The notes: a model not told the origin generated them from the letters alone. 64,000 nucleotides of DNA from Typhlomys cinereus (GCA_023101885.1 JALPQD010000248.1:521423-585422), one strand, 5' to 3'; positions 34,871 through 47,337 are shown, counted from the stretch's first letter. Numbers and translations are program-made.

Positions 34871-35834
34871 CTCTATTTTTGTTTGTGCAGGAATCATGGA
34901 AATGTTAACTGAAAAGAGGTTTAGATTTCCTTGCCTCCCAGAATGATCATCTTACCTTGTTGTACCATCAACCACAAAGGTATTTAAGAGACATTGGAAC
35001 CTTCAATGGACATTTGTATTTGTTTATATGTGTCTGTGTTCTTTAGAAGGCATTGTGGGTACCTATGGAGTTCCCAAGGGTAATTTCAGGTATAAACTCA
35101 TAATCACTGAAATGATTTCCAAAGCCTTTATTTTCCTAAAGACAATTAATTATTTTTCTCTAAATTTCCAAAACATGAGGCTTCTCATTATTGTTTGACT
35201 TTTATAGCAATGTATAAAAGTAAGTGCATTCATTAAAGATAAATAGATGCATGTGTTCCTGTGTATTTACGTTTGTAGATTGTGAACATCCAGTATCATC
35301 ACAAGTAGAAGAAACAAGATGTTCAAATGCTGGACTGAGTTCCCTGAAACACTAAATCTTAGAGACAAACGTATGCTATGCAGGGCTTAAAGAAATTTAA
35401 TTTTGTACGTTTTATGTATTCAAATTATGATCATTAACATGGATCTCAAATATTTGGTCATGAATATTTCAATTATGATTACTTTGTATTAAGTTCACTT
35501 GTTACAGATATTTAAATAATCTTGTAAGATACACTGTACAACATTAAATTAAAGTAATTTATAATTCACTTTAAAGTCAGTTGGCTAGAACGTATTTTGC
35601 ATTCCACAGCTGTTAAAAAGGACCATCCAATACTTAATCAACCATGAACAGACCTGTTCTAGAGGATTTTTATTCTTGCTGTGTCAGAAAATGATGATTT
35701 GTGGCTCTAAGCTTTGCCAATTATGCAGGAAATTGAGTTTAGAAATTTTGTTTATTAAACAATTAAGCCTCATCTACTATTTTTAACCTTTCCTTTCTCA
35801 TTTGTACATTTATTCATATATATCCATGTATATA
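34871..35834. other. Unique AT-rich DNA
   Basis: Nothing recognised. Confidence 0.5.
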
Positions 35835-36092
35835 ATACATATGAGTGTGTGAGAGTGTGGAAGCCTGGGGTTAATATTAGGAATAATCCTGGATCACTCT
35901 TCCGTCACATGCCTTTGAGACAGAGTCTGAGCTTGTCAGTAACATGAATCTGACAGACAGTTCTTTCTGGTACTCCACAGATCGTCCACCACACCCACCA
36001 GTCCTTTTCTGTGGAATGTGACAATTCTGACTCTCAACTTTATTTTCTTGTGTGGCTAGTGTTTGAACCACCGATACATCTCCCTAACCCTC
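35835..36092 (-). mobile_element. Old rodent SINE (B3/RSINE-like), antisense
   Basis: TGCCTTTGAGACAGAGTCTG, CCACCACACCCACCAGTCC and GTGTTTGAACCACCGATACA...CTCCCTAACCC match the order of an antisense rodent SINE with a tRNA-like head at the right end. A 64-codon minus frame across it is a by-product. Confidence 0.5.
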
Positions 36093-36930
36093 TGTCAATT
36101 CTTACAGAATTGTATCTCTGCAGTGCTCATTTTAAAAGCCCTTAAGAAAAACACAGAGTTTTAGTTTTATTCTCCACTTTTAATAAGCATGGATAAATGA
36201 AACTTGGGAGAATAAGTTAATTTCCTCTCCCAATTTCTCAGGCTAGTTTTCTGTTGACCTCAGGCTAGAGAGTTCTTTCAACTCCCACATTTGTACGGGT
36301 CCTAAGCTGAATGTTTACACTAATTAGTTGTTATAAACTATACAGTAAACTTGTAGGCGTCAAAGGCACAGGGTTTGGCAAGTGGTTCACAGTATGAATC
36401 AAGTAAGGACTGTGGGAAGTTACACATTTTAAGAAGTCTCAGCCTTTAAAGAACACACGTGTTGAAATGGCATGAATATGAAGAATATCGCTATGAGTGC
36501 TTTTAACTCTGCAAGTTAAGTTCCCACTGGATGAAGGACAAAGAACTTTGTAAATGAATAGGTCAAAACTTTTCACATTTTTTTTCCTGAATTTTAAAAT
36601 ACTTTTTTCCTGAAGATTAAAATATTGCATTTTGCAAGGCCTAGGTAATTATGTAGATTGAGGTTTATGTTTACTTCATCCTTTCCTTTCATAACATTGG
36701 CTCTCAGATTCTTGTTGCCATGGAAACAGAAGTGGACAGCTGCTGTGCTGACCATTATTGAAGTGATTCTGAGTTAGCCTGATGCTTTATGATGATTGTT
36801 GGCTTATATACACAATTTCTCCTAAAGAATGTTAAGCTGGAAAACTGAGTGTGTGCGCTATATGTTTCTGGTCATAACTATGCTTTTCTCTTACACAAAC
36901 TCACAAGGTAAGACATTTGATAGTTTGGAG
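36093..36930. other. Unique DNA
   Basis: No feature recognised. Confidence 0.5.
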
Positions 36931-36934
36931 CATG

Positions 36935-37215
36935 GATCTCAGGAGAAATAATTTCAAGCAATAAGTTACTTGGTGATGAGGGGTCAGACAGACATAGGAG
37001 AGTGTCTATATCAGAGTTTAATCCCCCATACAGCAGATGATTCAGATGAAACCCTGAGACCCATATAAGTAGACTGGAGGGTAGAGGGAGCAGGCTGTAT
37101 CCACGAAGGCAGGGGAGGGAAAGAGAGAATCGAAGGGAGGGAATGGGTGAAAAAGGGAGGGAAGAAAGAAGAAGGGTGTCAAGAATACTTACCCATTGAA
37201 TGTTGGTAACTACAA
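36935..37215 (+). mobile_element. Older L1 3' end, sense
   Basis: ATGGATCTCAGGAGAAATAA at 36941 matches 20287 in the sense L1 copy, followed by AGGAGAGTGTCTATATCA, CAGCAGATGATTCAGATG and a purine-rich tract (37075-37165), ending in an A-rich run near 37210. 5'-truncated. Confidence 0.8.
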
Positions 37216-39647
37216 AGAAAAAAAAAGCATATTCAGTAGTTTTAATGTTTGCTATAGTATGGAAATCAATAAATTAGGGAGGGGTCTTTTTAAAATAGTG
37301 TGTTCAGCATGAGAACAGGACAGGGGCAAAAATTATTTCCTTATGAGTCACATGATCCTGTCAGAATACTTATGTAGAGCATTAATGCTGAGGAAATTTA
37401 GCTACTTTCCAAAGCCTTCAAACACAGCAACAAAGAAGTCAAGATGTTAACAGATTTACTTTGGTTTCCAGAATTTGTCTGCACTTGGTTGACATTCTTT
37501 GATGGAGAAGGTAATGTGAGTCAGGGAAAAAGGAAAACTATTTGCTATAGAATAATAGATGACATTTTATAGCAATATGTGATACAACTGATAAACAGTT
37601 GTTTAAAAATTGAGGACTTCAAAATAGAACTCTATGGAGCTACCTTTAACATTTTTTTCTACCTTTATAACTTTGAGCATGATTACATTACTCACAGTAC
37701 AATGTCAGTAGTAATGTATTAGTAGTTCAGTCTGGACAATCACATGACAGAATATGATTTTTCCTGTGATTGTGAAGTTAGACTTGATGACTTTGAAAAT
37801 TCTTCACATTTTAGCAACTTTAAGAAGCTGCAATATAATACAGATTTCAGTTTCGGAAAAATTAAAAATAGCCGTTTCCTCAGTGAAGAATATGATAATT
37901 CAGTGATTTTTTTCAGAGTAATATTGTATCATTGCTGATAAATTCACATCCAAAGGGCTTATGGAAACAAGGGAATTTTATTTTGGCTTTGATTGACTAG
38001 TTACATTTGTTAGTCCAGCTTGACAGGAGAACTTGTACCAAAACCAGGAATGTAGTTAACTAGTCAAGCCATAACCATAGTACTGTTGAAAAAGGGACAG
38101 ACTTCCATGTTTGTCAGACAATAAATAGGTCCAAAGTATGCTAAAGAATGCCGGACTTTACAGAATCAGCTGTCCACATCATAGTCTGCCCAGGTCATAG
38201 TCCCATCCACCATATGCTGGTCTTCCCCATCAATTAGACAGTATATTGTACGTTTGTTTAGGATCTGTTCTAACTATATCACTTTTTCAAATACACCAAA
38301 GCTCTAACTATCACACTTAAAGAGTACAGTGATATAATTTTCTGGCCATATGGCTATTGCTAACTAGAAAAATATATTGCTCTATTTCTAACATTTTAAT
38401 ATAATTTTGAAGGAATATTTCTTATAAAACTATTGAATTAAGGCCACTGAATGCACATACAAATGCAGAATAGGGATATGGAACAGAATCACACAAAAAA
38501 TACATGTAGACCTTTTGAAGTGCAATGTATCAATCCATAGATTCAGATAATAAAAGGAAATGTAATATTACATGTATCAAGTAGATTATATGTAGCATCA
38601 CATATCTGGATTCATTTTATTTATTATGTGTTATATTGTGCTATTGGTCTCTTCTCAAGTACAGAAGGGGAAAATAAAAATAATTCCATGATTATATCTG
38701 TAATTAGCACAGCCTGGGCAATTGTGAATTCCTATGTCATAATTGCTCTAAAGTGTTTTCCTGATCATTCTTAGCCATGACACAGCTATACTTCTGAGAC
38801 AAACCTACCATCCTGGTTCACCAACTTCTGTTTTTCTCACTGGTTAGATGTAGCATTGATTTCATTCAATCTTTCTGAGAACCGCATTCCAATTATTATG
38901 AAACTTTAATTTTAACTCCTTTTAAAATCTTATTTCGAACATTCTCATTTTGTATAACTTTCCCTGTTGACATGTTTTCTATTAGATATATGTGTATATA
39001 TATATAAATATATGTTATTTCTAGTTTCTCCAGGTGGTTACTGTGAATTAGGCATCATTATAGTACTTTTAATTATATATGTACATTACAGAGAGAAAGA
39101 GAGAGAAAGAAAGATTTAAGTAGGACAAAATTATGAAACGTAGGTACATCATATATTTTTTCTTTGTTTAAACTGTATAATTGAATAGAAAAAAAATCAA
39201 AGAGATTAAGTTTGTTCAAAGTCGTCTGGATGTATCCTCATATAAAATAGGAACGAAGCCAAATTTTGGGAATCCAAGATGAGTTTTACCAAGTCATGAT
39301 GCTGTTTCCATCATGTGATTACTCAACATTCCACTGTGCAACTGTGCAGATGTGTCACGTAGCCCATGTATCTCTCACAGTGGTTGGCACATCACCTATA
39401 AGAATTTTCTGAATATCCTGTCCTGAGTTAATTAAACGGACAAAGTTGTTGCATACTTACCCCCTCCACAAGAGTCATGTGTTGACAGGATTCTATGGAT
39501 TGATGACTTCGGGTGCTGTTTAATCACAAGGGTGATGAAGAGTCCCTCTGTAGTCTCAAAAATCTTGGTAGAGGAAAACACTATATGTCCACAATAGTAA
39601 ATGATGAAAAGATTTGGGAAGAAATTATTGGGCTTTAAGACTAATTT

Positions 39648-39680
<33 letters not shown>

Positions 39681-39817
39681 CTGGGTATGTGTGTGTATAT
39701 CAAAAGACACTTGAGTATATATACGCATAGATAACCAAGGGTAATATCCGAAACTACCCTGCATTCTTCTCCCTCCTTATTGCTTTGCGCTAGGGATTCT
39801 TCATTATGTTACTTCTT
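37216..39817. other. Unique AT-rich DNA with short microsatellites
   Basis: A (TA)n patch at about 38990-39012, a GA-rich patch at 39093-39113 and a (GT)n at 39652-39679. A frame at 37744-37938 (64 codons) has no family resemblance. No gene or long repeat recognised. Confidence 0.5.
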
Positions 39818-39819
39818 TT

Positions 39820-41577
39820 TAAACTGTTTTATTATTTTTCTAGTTTTATAAGAACAATGAATGCATAACCATCACTGCCCCTCCTTCCATCCTTTTTTCC
39901 TTCTCTCCTCCCTTTCCTCCCTTTCCTTTACTCCCTTTCTTCCATTCATCAATCCATCTTTCCATTCATCGCTCCCTAACAGAGTCCTGTCTGTCTTCTA
40001 TGATAACTGGGGTTCCCTCTGGATCATCTGCTCTGGTGGGGGTTCAGGCCTCTGTGGCAGACCAAGTGGCCCTTCCCGGGGGCAGACCCACTGATAGGGT
40101 GCTCCCCTTCACTTGTTTAGCCCTAATCCCTATGGTTCCTACTGCTTGAAATCATCTCTCCTGAGATCCTCACTGGGTTATAGAGACATGTTGATTTGTC
40201 AGTCATTATGCAGGCTTCATTTCACTGAGTTCCTGGATGCAGCCCTGCCTTGAGTGGAGTGTCTTGTCTAGCAGTGGACTTCCCATTTTTAGGCTCTCAC
40301 AATCTCACCAATGCCTCTTCTGCAAGGTTCCCTGAGTCTTTGGATAAGGAGAGATTTGGCTGGTCCGATTCTGGGTGAATATTTCAGGGTGGCCAGTACT
40401 CTGCATTCTTGTTGGCTGTTGTCTATTTCACTGCTCTACCACTGCACTAGGTTGCATCCTGTCTGGGTGTTGAGATTCTCTCCTATCCAAAGATTAAAAA
40501 CTGTTGAAATAAAAAGGTCCTTATATAAGAGGCTTAAAGAAGAGAGAAAAGCAGGAATAGGACATAATAGAGGTTCAGCCTCCAGGTAACCAACCACCTG
40601 CGTACTAACCTCTCTCCTCCCATGACAGGTATCACACCCTCAGAACTGTAAACAAATCTAAACAACAGTAGACTAGGAAGGGGAGTTACTGACAATGTAC
40701 AGGATCAGATGTTCCTTTGTGGTTATAATGGATATTGTGGAGATTTCCCTTGAGTACTGTCATAGTTAAGCACAGGTGTCAACTTGACTGTTGAGGGTTT
40801 GTAGCTCTGGGCACAGTTGTAGAGAGTTGATGATTGAGTTAAGCCCAGAGCAAACCTGAAGGAGATTGTCTAGCTGATGGGGAAGATCCAGCCCATGGTG
40901 GGTGGGATTAGGCCCTGAATAAATCACAGAGAGCTGGTTTGGTTTTTTTGTTTGAAAGTTGGCATCCTTCTGCATACTTGGCCAGACATGCTGGTCTGGC
41001 AAGTAAGGATTGGCCATCTCTCAGCCTTTATGCAGTGATGGTGTGGCCAGTTCCCTCGACCCTGGTGTTGGTGCGTGCTCTCCCATCAAGCTGGACTAAG
41101 AACTGTAACCAGGAATTATAAGAGAATAAACCCTTGTTCCCTTAAGCCATTTGATGGTTATTTATCAACAATCATGCAGGCTGACTACAACAAGTATGTC
41201 ATTGTGAGTGCTTATTATTAGGTTCAACTTATAAGGGAGAAAAATGCAAAGTCTGTCTATCTGTATCTGGGATACTTCACTCAGTAGAACTTCTTCCAAC
41301 TCTATCCATTTACCAGTAAATTTTATTAATTCATTTTTGATATCTATGTAACAGCATTACATTATGTATATGTACTACATTTTCATTATCCATCATTGAC
41401 TGGGCATTTAGGTTGATTCCATGATTTCAGTATTGTGAATAGTGCTGTAAGGAGCACTGGATATACACACGTCTCTATAATAAGATGAAGCCATCTTTGG
41501 GAATATTCCCAGAAGTATAGCTGGATCATATGGCATTTTAATATTTAACTTTATAATAAACTGCCATACAGATCTCG
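39820..41577 (-). mobile_element. Older L1 (ORF2 end plus 3' UTR), antisense, interrupted by an LTR
   Basis: From left: antisense A-rich end, pyrimidine tract (39885-39975), 3' UTR blocks shared with 11795-12270, continuing to 40757. After the LTR insertion the antisense ORF2 C-terminus follows from 41193 (CTACATTTTCATTATCCATC, GGGCATTTAGGTTGATTCCA, ATAGCTGGATCATATGGCAT). Joined across the LTR the element is a 5'-truncated L1 of about 1.3 kb. No open frame remains. Confidence 0.8.
40758..41192 (+). mobile_element. MaLR LTR (ORR1/MT-like), solo, nested in L1
   Basis: Starts TGTCATAGTTAAGCACAGG, followed by TGTCAACTTGACTG, has a GGTGGGTGGGATTAG block, and near the end AATAAA at 41125-41130 in an AGAGAATAAACCCTTG context. 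It ends ...CTACAACA. Flanking 5-mers AGTAC (40753-40757) and AGTAT (41193-41197) match at 4 of 5. Length 435 bp and all landmarks fit a rodent MaLR LTR. It lies within an antisense L1, so it is younger than that L1. Confidence 0.8.
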
Positions 41578-41589
41578 AGTTGATCTAGA

Positions 41590-41737
41590 GTTTCTTAGGC
41601 TCTGCCTTTCAGAGCTGGAAGTGCAGGCTGCTGCCACTTCTACTTGGGTGTTTTTACGTGGGGTCTGGGGCTTTGAACTCAGGTCCTTCCACTTGTGAGG
41701 CAAGGACTTTAACCCCTGAGCCAGCTCTCCAGCCTTT
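41590..41737 (-). mobile_element. SINE, antisense, lacking its tail half
   Basis: The right end is an antisense tRNA-like head (TTGAACTCAGGTCCTTCC, CTGAGCCAGCTCTCCAGCC). The left part is the body starting CTTAGGCTCTGCCTTTCAG. The CA-rich tail is absent, so the insertion was broken or partly deleted. Diverged copy. Confidence 0.8.
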
Positions 41738-41888
41738 AAAGACTAATTCCAGTGTAGATATCAATCCATTCACTTACACAATCATGCACTGTAAAATGTT
41801 GAGGTGTACTTCACTACTAACTCACGAGATCACTTTTTAGGAGCTTATAGTAGTATTTTGAAAATGAACGTACCAAATGAAATAGGAA

Positions 41889-41903
41889 GTGTATGTGTGT
41901 GTG

Positions 41904-41938
<35 letters not shown>

Positions 41939-41976
41939 ACATGTGTGCATGTGTGTGTGTGTGTGTGTGCGTGTGC
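41889..41976. repeat. (TG)n microsatellite, interrupted
   Basis: A long TG tract with GC and CA interruptions (TGTGCGCACATGTG at about 41929-41942 is locally palindromic). No SINE body adjoins it. Confidence 0.9.
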
Positions 41977-42840
41977 GCTGTTGGACATAAAGGGGGTGGA
42001 GTTATTGGGGGAGTGCCCTCCAAGAATGTCTATGGCTCCAGGTAGGGGTTCTGCAAATAAAGAGAAACTATCAGGAGAGAGAGCCTCCTAAAACACAACT
42101 TTTATCACAGGGTCTGGTGAACAGGGAGTTGTGGTTTAGCTTCATTGCGGGAAGGGGTCAGATGAGAAGAGATGGTTGAGAGTCAAAGGACAAAGCAACG
42201 AGGAAAATAGACTACATGGCAGGAAAAGGGGCACAGCTCAGGTAGAACACGGAGAATGTGAGGCCCAGAGAGCAGAATGTGTCTTGTGGACAGATAGTGG
42301 GAGTCCAGGGCCTCAGTTTTATGGCCTCAGAGTTTGCAACACGGTTAGTATGGAAGTAGCAGAGTAGGATGTGGAAGTTTTGTCCTAGGACCACAAAGAT
42401 AAACGTTCATTTTCTAGTGCTTTTGTGTGTGTGCATGTTTGCTCTTGTCTATGTTACAGAAAGCAGAGATTGCTCTTTCAACAACTTTTTAAATTACCAA
42501 CATACCTGTTAATTTTCTTTTAAATAACAAGTGTGTATTCATGGATGTATAGTAATATGCTAAAATGTGCTCATTTCTTCCGGTAGGAGACAAAATATTT
42601 CAGAAGTCCACAATGGAAGCTTTACCTCATTTTACTCCTTATGTGTATGTATTCTATTCCAGAACTGGTGAAAAACTTACAAAGAATTCAAAAGTTGACA
42701 TTACTCAATTATTATGAATTTAAATTTACATTATAGTTTTCCACACACAGTTTTACAGGCTAATGTGGATGTTGAAATCAAACCTGTGAACTTATGGTAA
42801 CTTAAGTCTTATGAAGGTCTCGGGCATCAGCTCTGTTTTG
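41977..42840. other. Unique DNA
   Basis: No repeat or gene recognised. The frame at 42176-42367 is short and unsupported. Confidence 0.45.
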
Positions 42841-42987
42841 TGTCCTTTTTATTCCCCCAAAATGACCAGAAACAACAAAGAAACATGACCGACTAAATAA
42901 ATGGAATGAACAAAAACAATAATAATACACATGCACAAAAATTATAAATGAAATAGTGAACAATATTTATGATGGACAGAATTGCTG

Positions 42988-43214
42988 CTACTTGAGTTCC
43001 ATTCGTTTGCCCTGTTTAATATCCTGAAGACCAGTAAAAAAGTTATCACTTGAATCATGACAGAGTTCATAACCATTGGACACATCTCCAGATTGACTGT
43101 TTTCCATGGCTACCTTCTTCTCAAGCTGCATAGATAGCTGCACTATCCTGTAAGAGACCCTGGAGTTTTCCTTGAAATCCAAGAGGTCTGAAAACCCCAT
43201 GCCAATTTTTAATC
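42988..43214 (-). CDS. Candidate terminal coding exon, unidentified protein
   Basis: A minus-strand open frame of about 75 codons ends at TAG 42988-42990 (ATG at 43198-43200; in-frame stop just above 43214). Its composition is protein-like and not low-complexity (SDLLDFKENSRVSYRIVQLS, then MENSQSGDVSNGYELCHDSS). Upstream on the minus strand is a pyrimidine-rich run (CTTGTTTTTTTTTTTCTGAT..., TTTTCTCCCTTTCATTGG) ending in ...CTTCTTAG at 43215, a usable splice acceptor. AATAAA on the same strand lies at 42848-42853, about 135 bp after the stop. I do not recognise the protein and see no preceding exon. It could also be a fossil exon or a chance frame. Confidence 0.3.
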
Positions 43215-43411
43215 CTAAGAAGCTAAATTCTTAACCAATGAAAGGGAGAAAACATCAGAAAAAAAAAAACAAGAAAAATCAAAAGTTAGAGGTGTTTTTG
43301 TTTGTGTCATGTCTTTAAGAATCTAAACTTCAGGAACGTAAGAGTTCCCATAAAGTACAGCAGGCATTCAAATCCGGCTTCCTGGTTGAAGCTCCGTTTA
43401 TAAGTCTTATA

Positions 43412-43735
43412 CTATTGAAGCTCAGAATCACAGCATGAGAGAAGGCATTCCTTTTCTGCAGCACACTGAAATGCGGCCCTTGCTGTGAAAGAATGTGCAC
43501 TAATTCTTCTTCTTAGCAGCAGTTTATCAAGTAGAGCTGCTAAATCCACCTTCCTGGTTTTGAAGCCCTTAAAAAAAGTGGTATTGTGTTTTACTGACCA
43601 CTTGGAATTCACAATCCTGTGGTTCTGTAACCTAAATTGATACAGATTACAAATATGCTTGGTTTTCCTCAATGGACAAGCCATTCCCTTTCTGTGATAC
43701 TTGATGAGTTTGAGAAGCATTACACATTGTAGCAT
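43412..43735 (-). other. Open frame of 107 codons, coding status doubtful
   Basis: The longest minus-strand frame outside repeats in this part, ATG at 43733-43735 to stop at 43412. Rich in C, K and L, with no domain I recognise. It lies on the same strand as the candidate exon at 42988-43214 but is not obviously spliced to it. No upstream promoter feature is seen. More likely chance than real. Confidence 0.15.
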
Positions 43736-43739
43736 GGGT

Positions 43740-45309
43740 ATGCCTATGAAAGACTGTAGGATTTGTTAGGGACACTGGGACACCGTGTGCTAGTCACCCA
43801 AAAGTCCAATGAATCAAAGTCCAATGACTCAACTTCAGACATCAGAATCAATATCAACATCAGCACAGTGATGGAGATACAGCTACAGCAATTTAATGAC
43901 AGAACAGCAAGTCTTTCTCAGTAACCTATTACGTGTGCTAAATAATTTATGTTTGATTGTATAGGCTTTGAATCTTTTCCCCAATATCTCAGGGCTTAAG
44001 CTCTTCTCTAAAAGTCCTCCGAACTTCACAGAGCTCTCTGAATTAGCGCTTTAAATATGAGTAGCACAGAAAAGGAGATATTTTTGCTTTAGGGAAAATG
44101 TACAGGGTATCAAGTAATCAGCAATTATAATGACTATGTGGTGCTCTACAGGAAATGCTTTTCAGTTCGGGAGACTATGCATATTACTCCTAGCCTGGTG
44201 TATCATGGCTAATTGCATTCGGTTTAAAACAAACACAAATGTTTATCTCTTGTCTATTTCTTATGTAAATACTGTTCAGTGTTTCAAGTGCTGGGTAGTG
44301 TTTTCTTTTTTTTTTTTCTTTGATGGCAAAGGAACAAATAAAACACTGGTTATAAAATAACTAAGGCAGAGAATGAGTTTCTTTTTTAACATTTGTGAAA
44401 ACACAGGGCAGTTGAAGGGTGAAGCACACACGCAAATTAATGCCTTTCTCTCTGTACATTATATAAGTACTGTGAGTATATGTGATGAGTCCATTTAAAC
44501 CCACTTGATAATCATTCAATGAGAATTTAATTGAAGTTGACACTGTCAGGAACATATGTGCTGTTATTATTTCTTTTCTATAACATGATTATAATAACTT
44601 TCTCTTTGTAATTTTAAAGATAGGGAGAATAAACAACCCAAGATCATAAAATGAACAAGTGTCAGAATGGATACAATAACTTTCTTCTGCATTCCCCAAT
44701 GATCCTGCATATTTACAGAGCACATTGATACTGAACAAAAATTTCACTTTTGCTGTCTTCCTTTCTATACGTGGATATTTTTCCTTCAGGGGAACATTAT
44801 GCTGATGCTTTGAATACAAATTCTTACTTTTCTATAATTCAAATTTTTTAAATAAGCGAAAGAGAGAGAAAAGGTAATGAGAGAGAGCAATTAGAAAACA
44901 GTCTTAACCACTCCTTATCCATGCCACAATACAACGGACATGAAAGGGAATTATATTTTCAGTCTATACCATTCATTACTCCTTGGGACAATCATTTCTG
45001 TAAATTTACTTTCAAGCTACGATGGACCCTGTGTTATTTACCTTGAAATGATCTCTTTCACGTTTCTTAAGGAAAAAAATGCTAAAGCCTCAGGATATGG
45101 GGGGAAAGATTCACTAGTCCCCAGGCACTGACACCTTTCTGATTTTTATAGACTTGGACTATAGTTCTTTTAGTTTTTCTATTTCTAGAAGGAAGCAAAT
45201 CACTGTTGTATGGCTTCTTACTGACTGAACTTAAAAATTATTCCCAATCTTTGGCCATGCTATTACTGCAAGGATCAATTCTCAAGGTAAAGGATAGGGG
45301 TGTTATTAT
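43740..45309. other. Unique AT-rich DNA
   Basis: No feature recognised apart from a T run near 44309. Frames are short. Confidence 0.5.
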
Positions 45310-45700
45310 AGTTGCTTTTCTTTCTGTTGCTGCGAGACGATCATCATATATGACTTAAGAGGGAGAAGATTAATTTGGCTTATAGTCCAAAGGCGTAATA
45401 TAGCCCATTGTGGCAGAAAAGGCATGGGAGGCAGCAGAAGGTGGAGATGATTGGTTCAAGTCACTGTAACCTTCACGGAGACAGAAAGAGCAAGAAATAA
45501 ACTGCTGGTAGGATTGAGTTACCAAAACTTTAAACCCACCCCTGTGGCATACCTCTTCCCAGCATATCTCCACCTCTCAAAATACCACAACCTTCCCAAA
45601 TATTCATATCAACTAAGGATTCAAACACATGTGCTTGTCTGTCGGGGGTGAGGGGAACTCACATTCTAACTCACCATTCTAATGAGTTTCTGGTACCCAT
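45310..45700 (-). mobile_element. MaLR-like or related rodent repeat, antisense, diverged
   Basis: TTTCTGTTGCTGCGAGACGA, AAGATTAATTTGGCTTATAG and TCTCCACCTCTCAAAATACC follow the same order as the antisense MaLR LTR at 16289-16642 (CTATTGCTGTGAGAGAGC, GGTTTATTCAGCTTACGG, CTCCACCTCTCAAGGTGCC). The likely polyA-signal position is mutated. Limits approximate. Confidence 0.5.
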
Positions 45701-46114
45701 CTTAATCAAGAATTGTGACAACTTAGAACTTTCAATACTTTGCTTTTCCAGGATTGTATCACATTTTTACCCTCAACTGTTTAATTTAGAAACTCTTGAA
45801 ATTTGATAAATGTGTATATTGGGAAGATAATGTAACAAGAATTTTATGCACTTCCTGTTCTCACCTGAGCATGATTCATACCAAGATTGACTTTGTTTAT
45901 CCAGTCTCAGCCATTCTGGGTACATCAGTTATTACATACAAAATAATATTTATCAAAAAATAATTATTTCCATAAAATTTGATGTAGTGATTTCATGTAC
46001 CAGAAAGGCAAGATATCAATATATTGTTAGTCAAGTGAGAGCCAGAAAATTGATTTGCCCTTTGTTAGCTTAAAGATAGGATGCTGATTATAGCAGGCCA
46101 TAGTCTTTCATGTT

Positions 46115-46792
46115 TGTTTTTCTTTCACTCATATAAAGTTGATAGGTACCCCATTCCCCTCTCTCCCTCCACCCTTCCCTGGATCCCCTTACTCCCTCCC
46201 CCTCTTTCACTTCCCTTCCCTCCTCCCTACCCTTCTCCCAGTACCCCCTTCCCCCCATTCCTGGAGCATCCTGTTTGTGCAACTTCCCTCTGGGTCCTCC
46301 TCTCTGATGAGGTGTAAGGACTCGGTAGCTTTGCCTAGAGCTCTTTTTTGTGTTCCCCTTTAGTATAGGAACACTATTGTAGCTGTTAATTGCTTGCCTC
46401 TAAGGATCGTAGTGCCTGTGATCCATGCTGGACTTTGTGGGTTCAATGATATGTTGGTCATTGCGCAGGTCATGCAAAGTCTTATTATGATTACCTCGGC
46501 CTTAACTTGTATGGAGTATCTTACACATCATTGCTCCTCCCCATCTTTAGGCTCTTACAATCTTACTGCCCCCTCTTCTGTAAATTTCCCTGAGCTTTAG
46601 GATGAGGAGAGATTAGGCTGGCCTGGTTCCGGGTGGTTGATGTAGTCTCTGATTTTCTGAATTATGGTTTGTTGATTTTTTTTTCCAGGTTTGCTCCTGC
46701 ACCACCCTTGGTACTGATGGGTACCGGATGTCACCCCCTGAGACTCAGGGTGACCGGGAGCCTCCGGGGCCGGCGGGCAGGTGAACCATCAA
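46115..46792 (-). mobile_element. L1 3' end, antisense, 20-bp target duplication, odd 5' junction
   Basis: Minus-strand L1 3' UTR from its 3' end (46115) up to about 46740, 5'-truncated. The repeat at 46095-46114 and 46793-46812 matches at 19 of 20. Between the last L1-like base (about 46740) and the right repeat lie about 52 bp of GC-rich sequence that does not continue the L1. Because it is inside the target repeats, it was inserted together with the L1. Confidence 0.85.
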
Positions 46793-46870
46793 AGGCCATG
46801 GTCTTTCATGTTAATGTTATCTTTTTGGGAATTCTATCTCACTGAAGAGGTCTACCAAGGAGAATTATCT

Positions 46871-47337
46871 TGTGGAACTCAGGTTCCCGCTGTGAAGCCC
46901 AAGTTCCCACCAGCAAAAAAAATTCAAATCTCCCGCCAGCGGCAAACTCTCCTGCAGGCGCCAACTCACCGCTGGTGGGCTGACCAGAGCCTGCCTGCAT
47001 ATCTCACCTTTTGGACTTCTTTGAACTTCTCCCCCGGGCGTGCCGGGAACCGCCCGGGGGGAGGTTATCGGCTGGAACATCTGTGAACGGACTCAACCTC
47101 CCTGTGTGTAGTGGAATTTTTACTGCATGTAATTGCTCAAATGCAGTTGCTTTCCTATAAAAACCCTGCCCCAAATTCAGTCGGGGCCGTTCTCTTTTGC
47201 CTGAGCAGAGAGGCGGTCCTGGCGCGCTAGATTTTAATAATAAATTCTTGCCTCTTGTCCTTACAGCAACTCGGTGGTCCTCGTGTCTCCTTCGGGGGTC
47301 TGGGTAAGGGGCCCAAAAAGGAACTTCGGTTCCAACA
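46871..47337 (+). mobile_element. Solo endogenous retrovirus LTR (class I type), 4-bp target duplication
   Basis: 467 bp with inverted termini TGTGGAACTC and GGTTCCAACA and an exact ATCT repeat at 46867-46870 and 47338-47341. TATAAAAA at 47156-47163, AATAAA at 47239-47244 in TTTAATAATAAATTCTTGCC, and a U5 with TTCGGGGGTCTGGG. A 4-bp duplication plus this TATA-R-U5 order is the gammaretrovirus-like (ERV class I) pattern. GC-rich compared with its surroundings. No gag, pol or env sequence is next to it, so the provirus was removed by LTR-LTR recombination. Family unknown. Confidence 0.88.

Noticed and set aside
46633..47086. Frames of 70-101 codons at 46.6-47.1 kb
   Set aside because: They cross an L1/LTR junction and the LTR U3; a single solo LTR explains the sequence, and no gag, pol or env is present.
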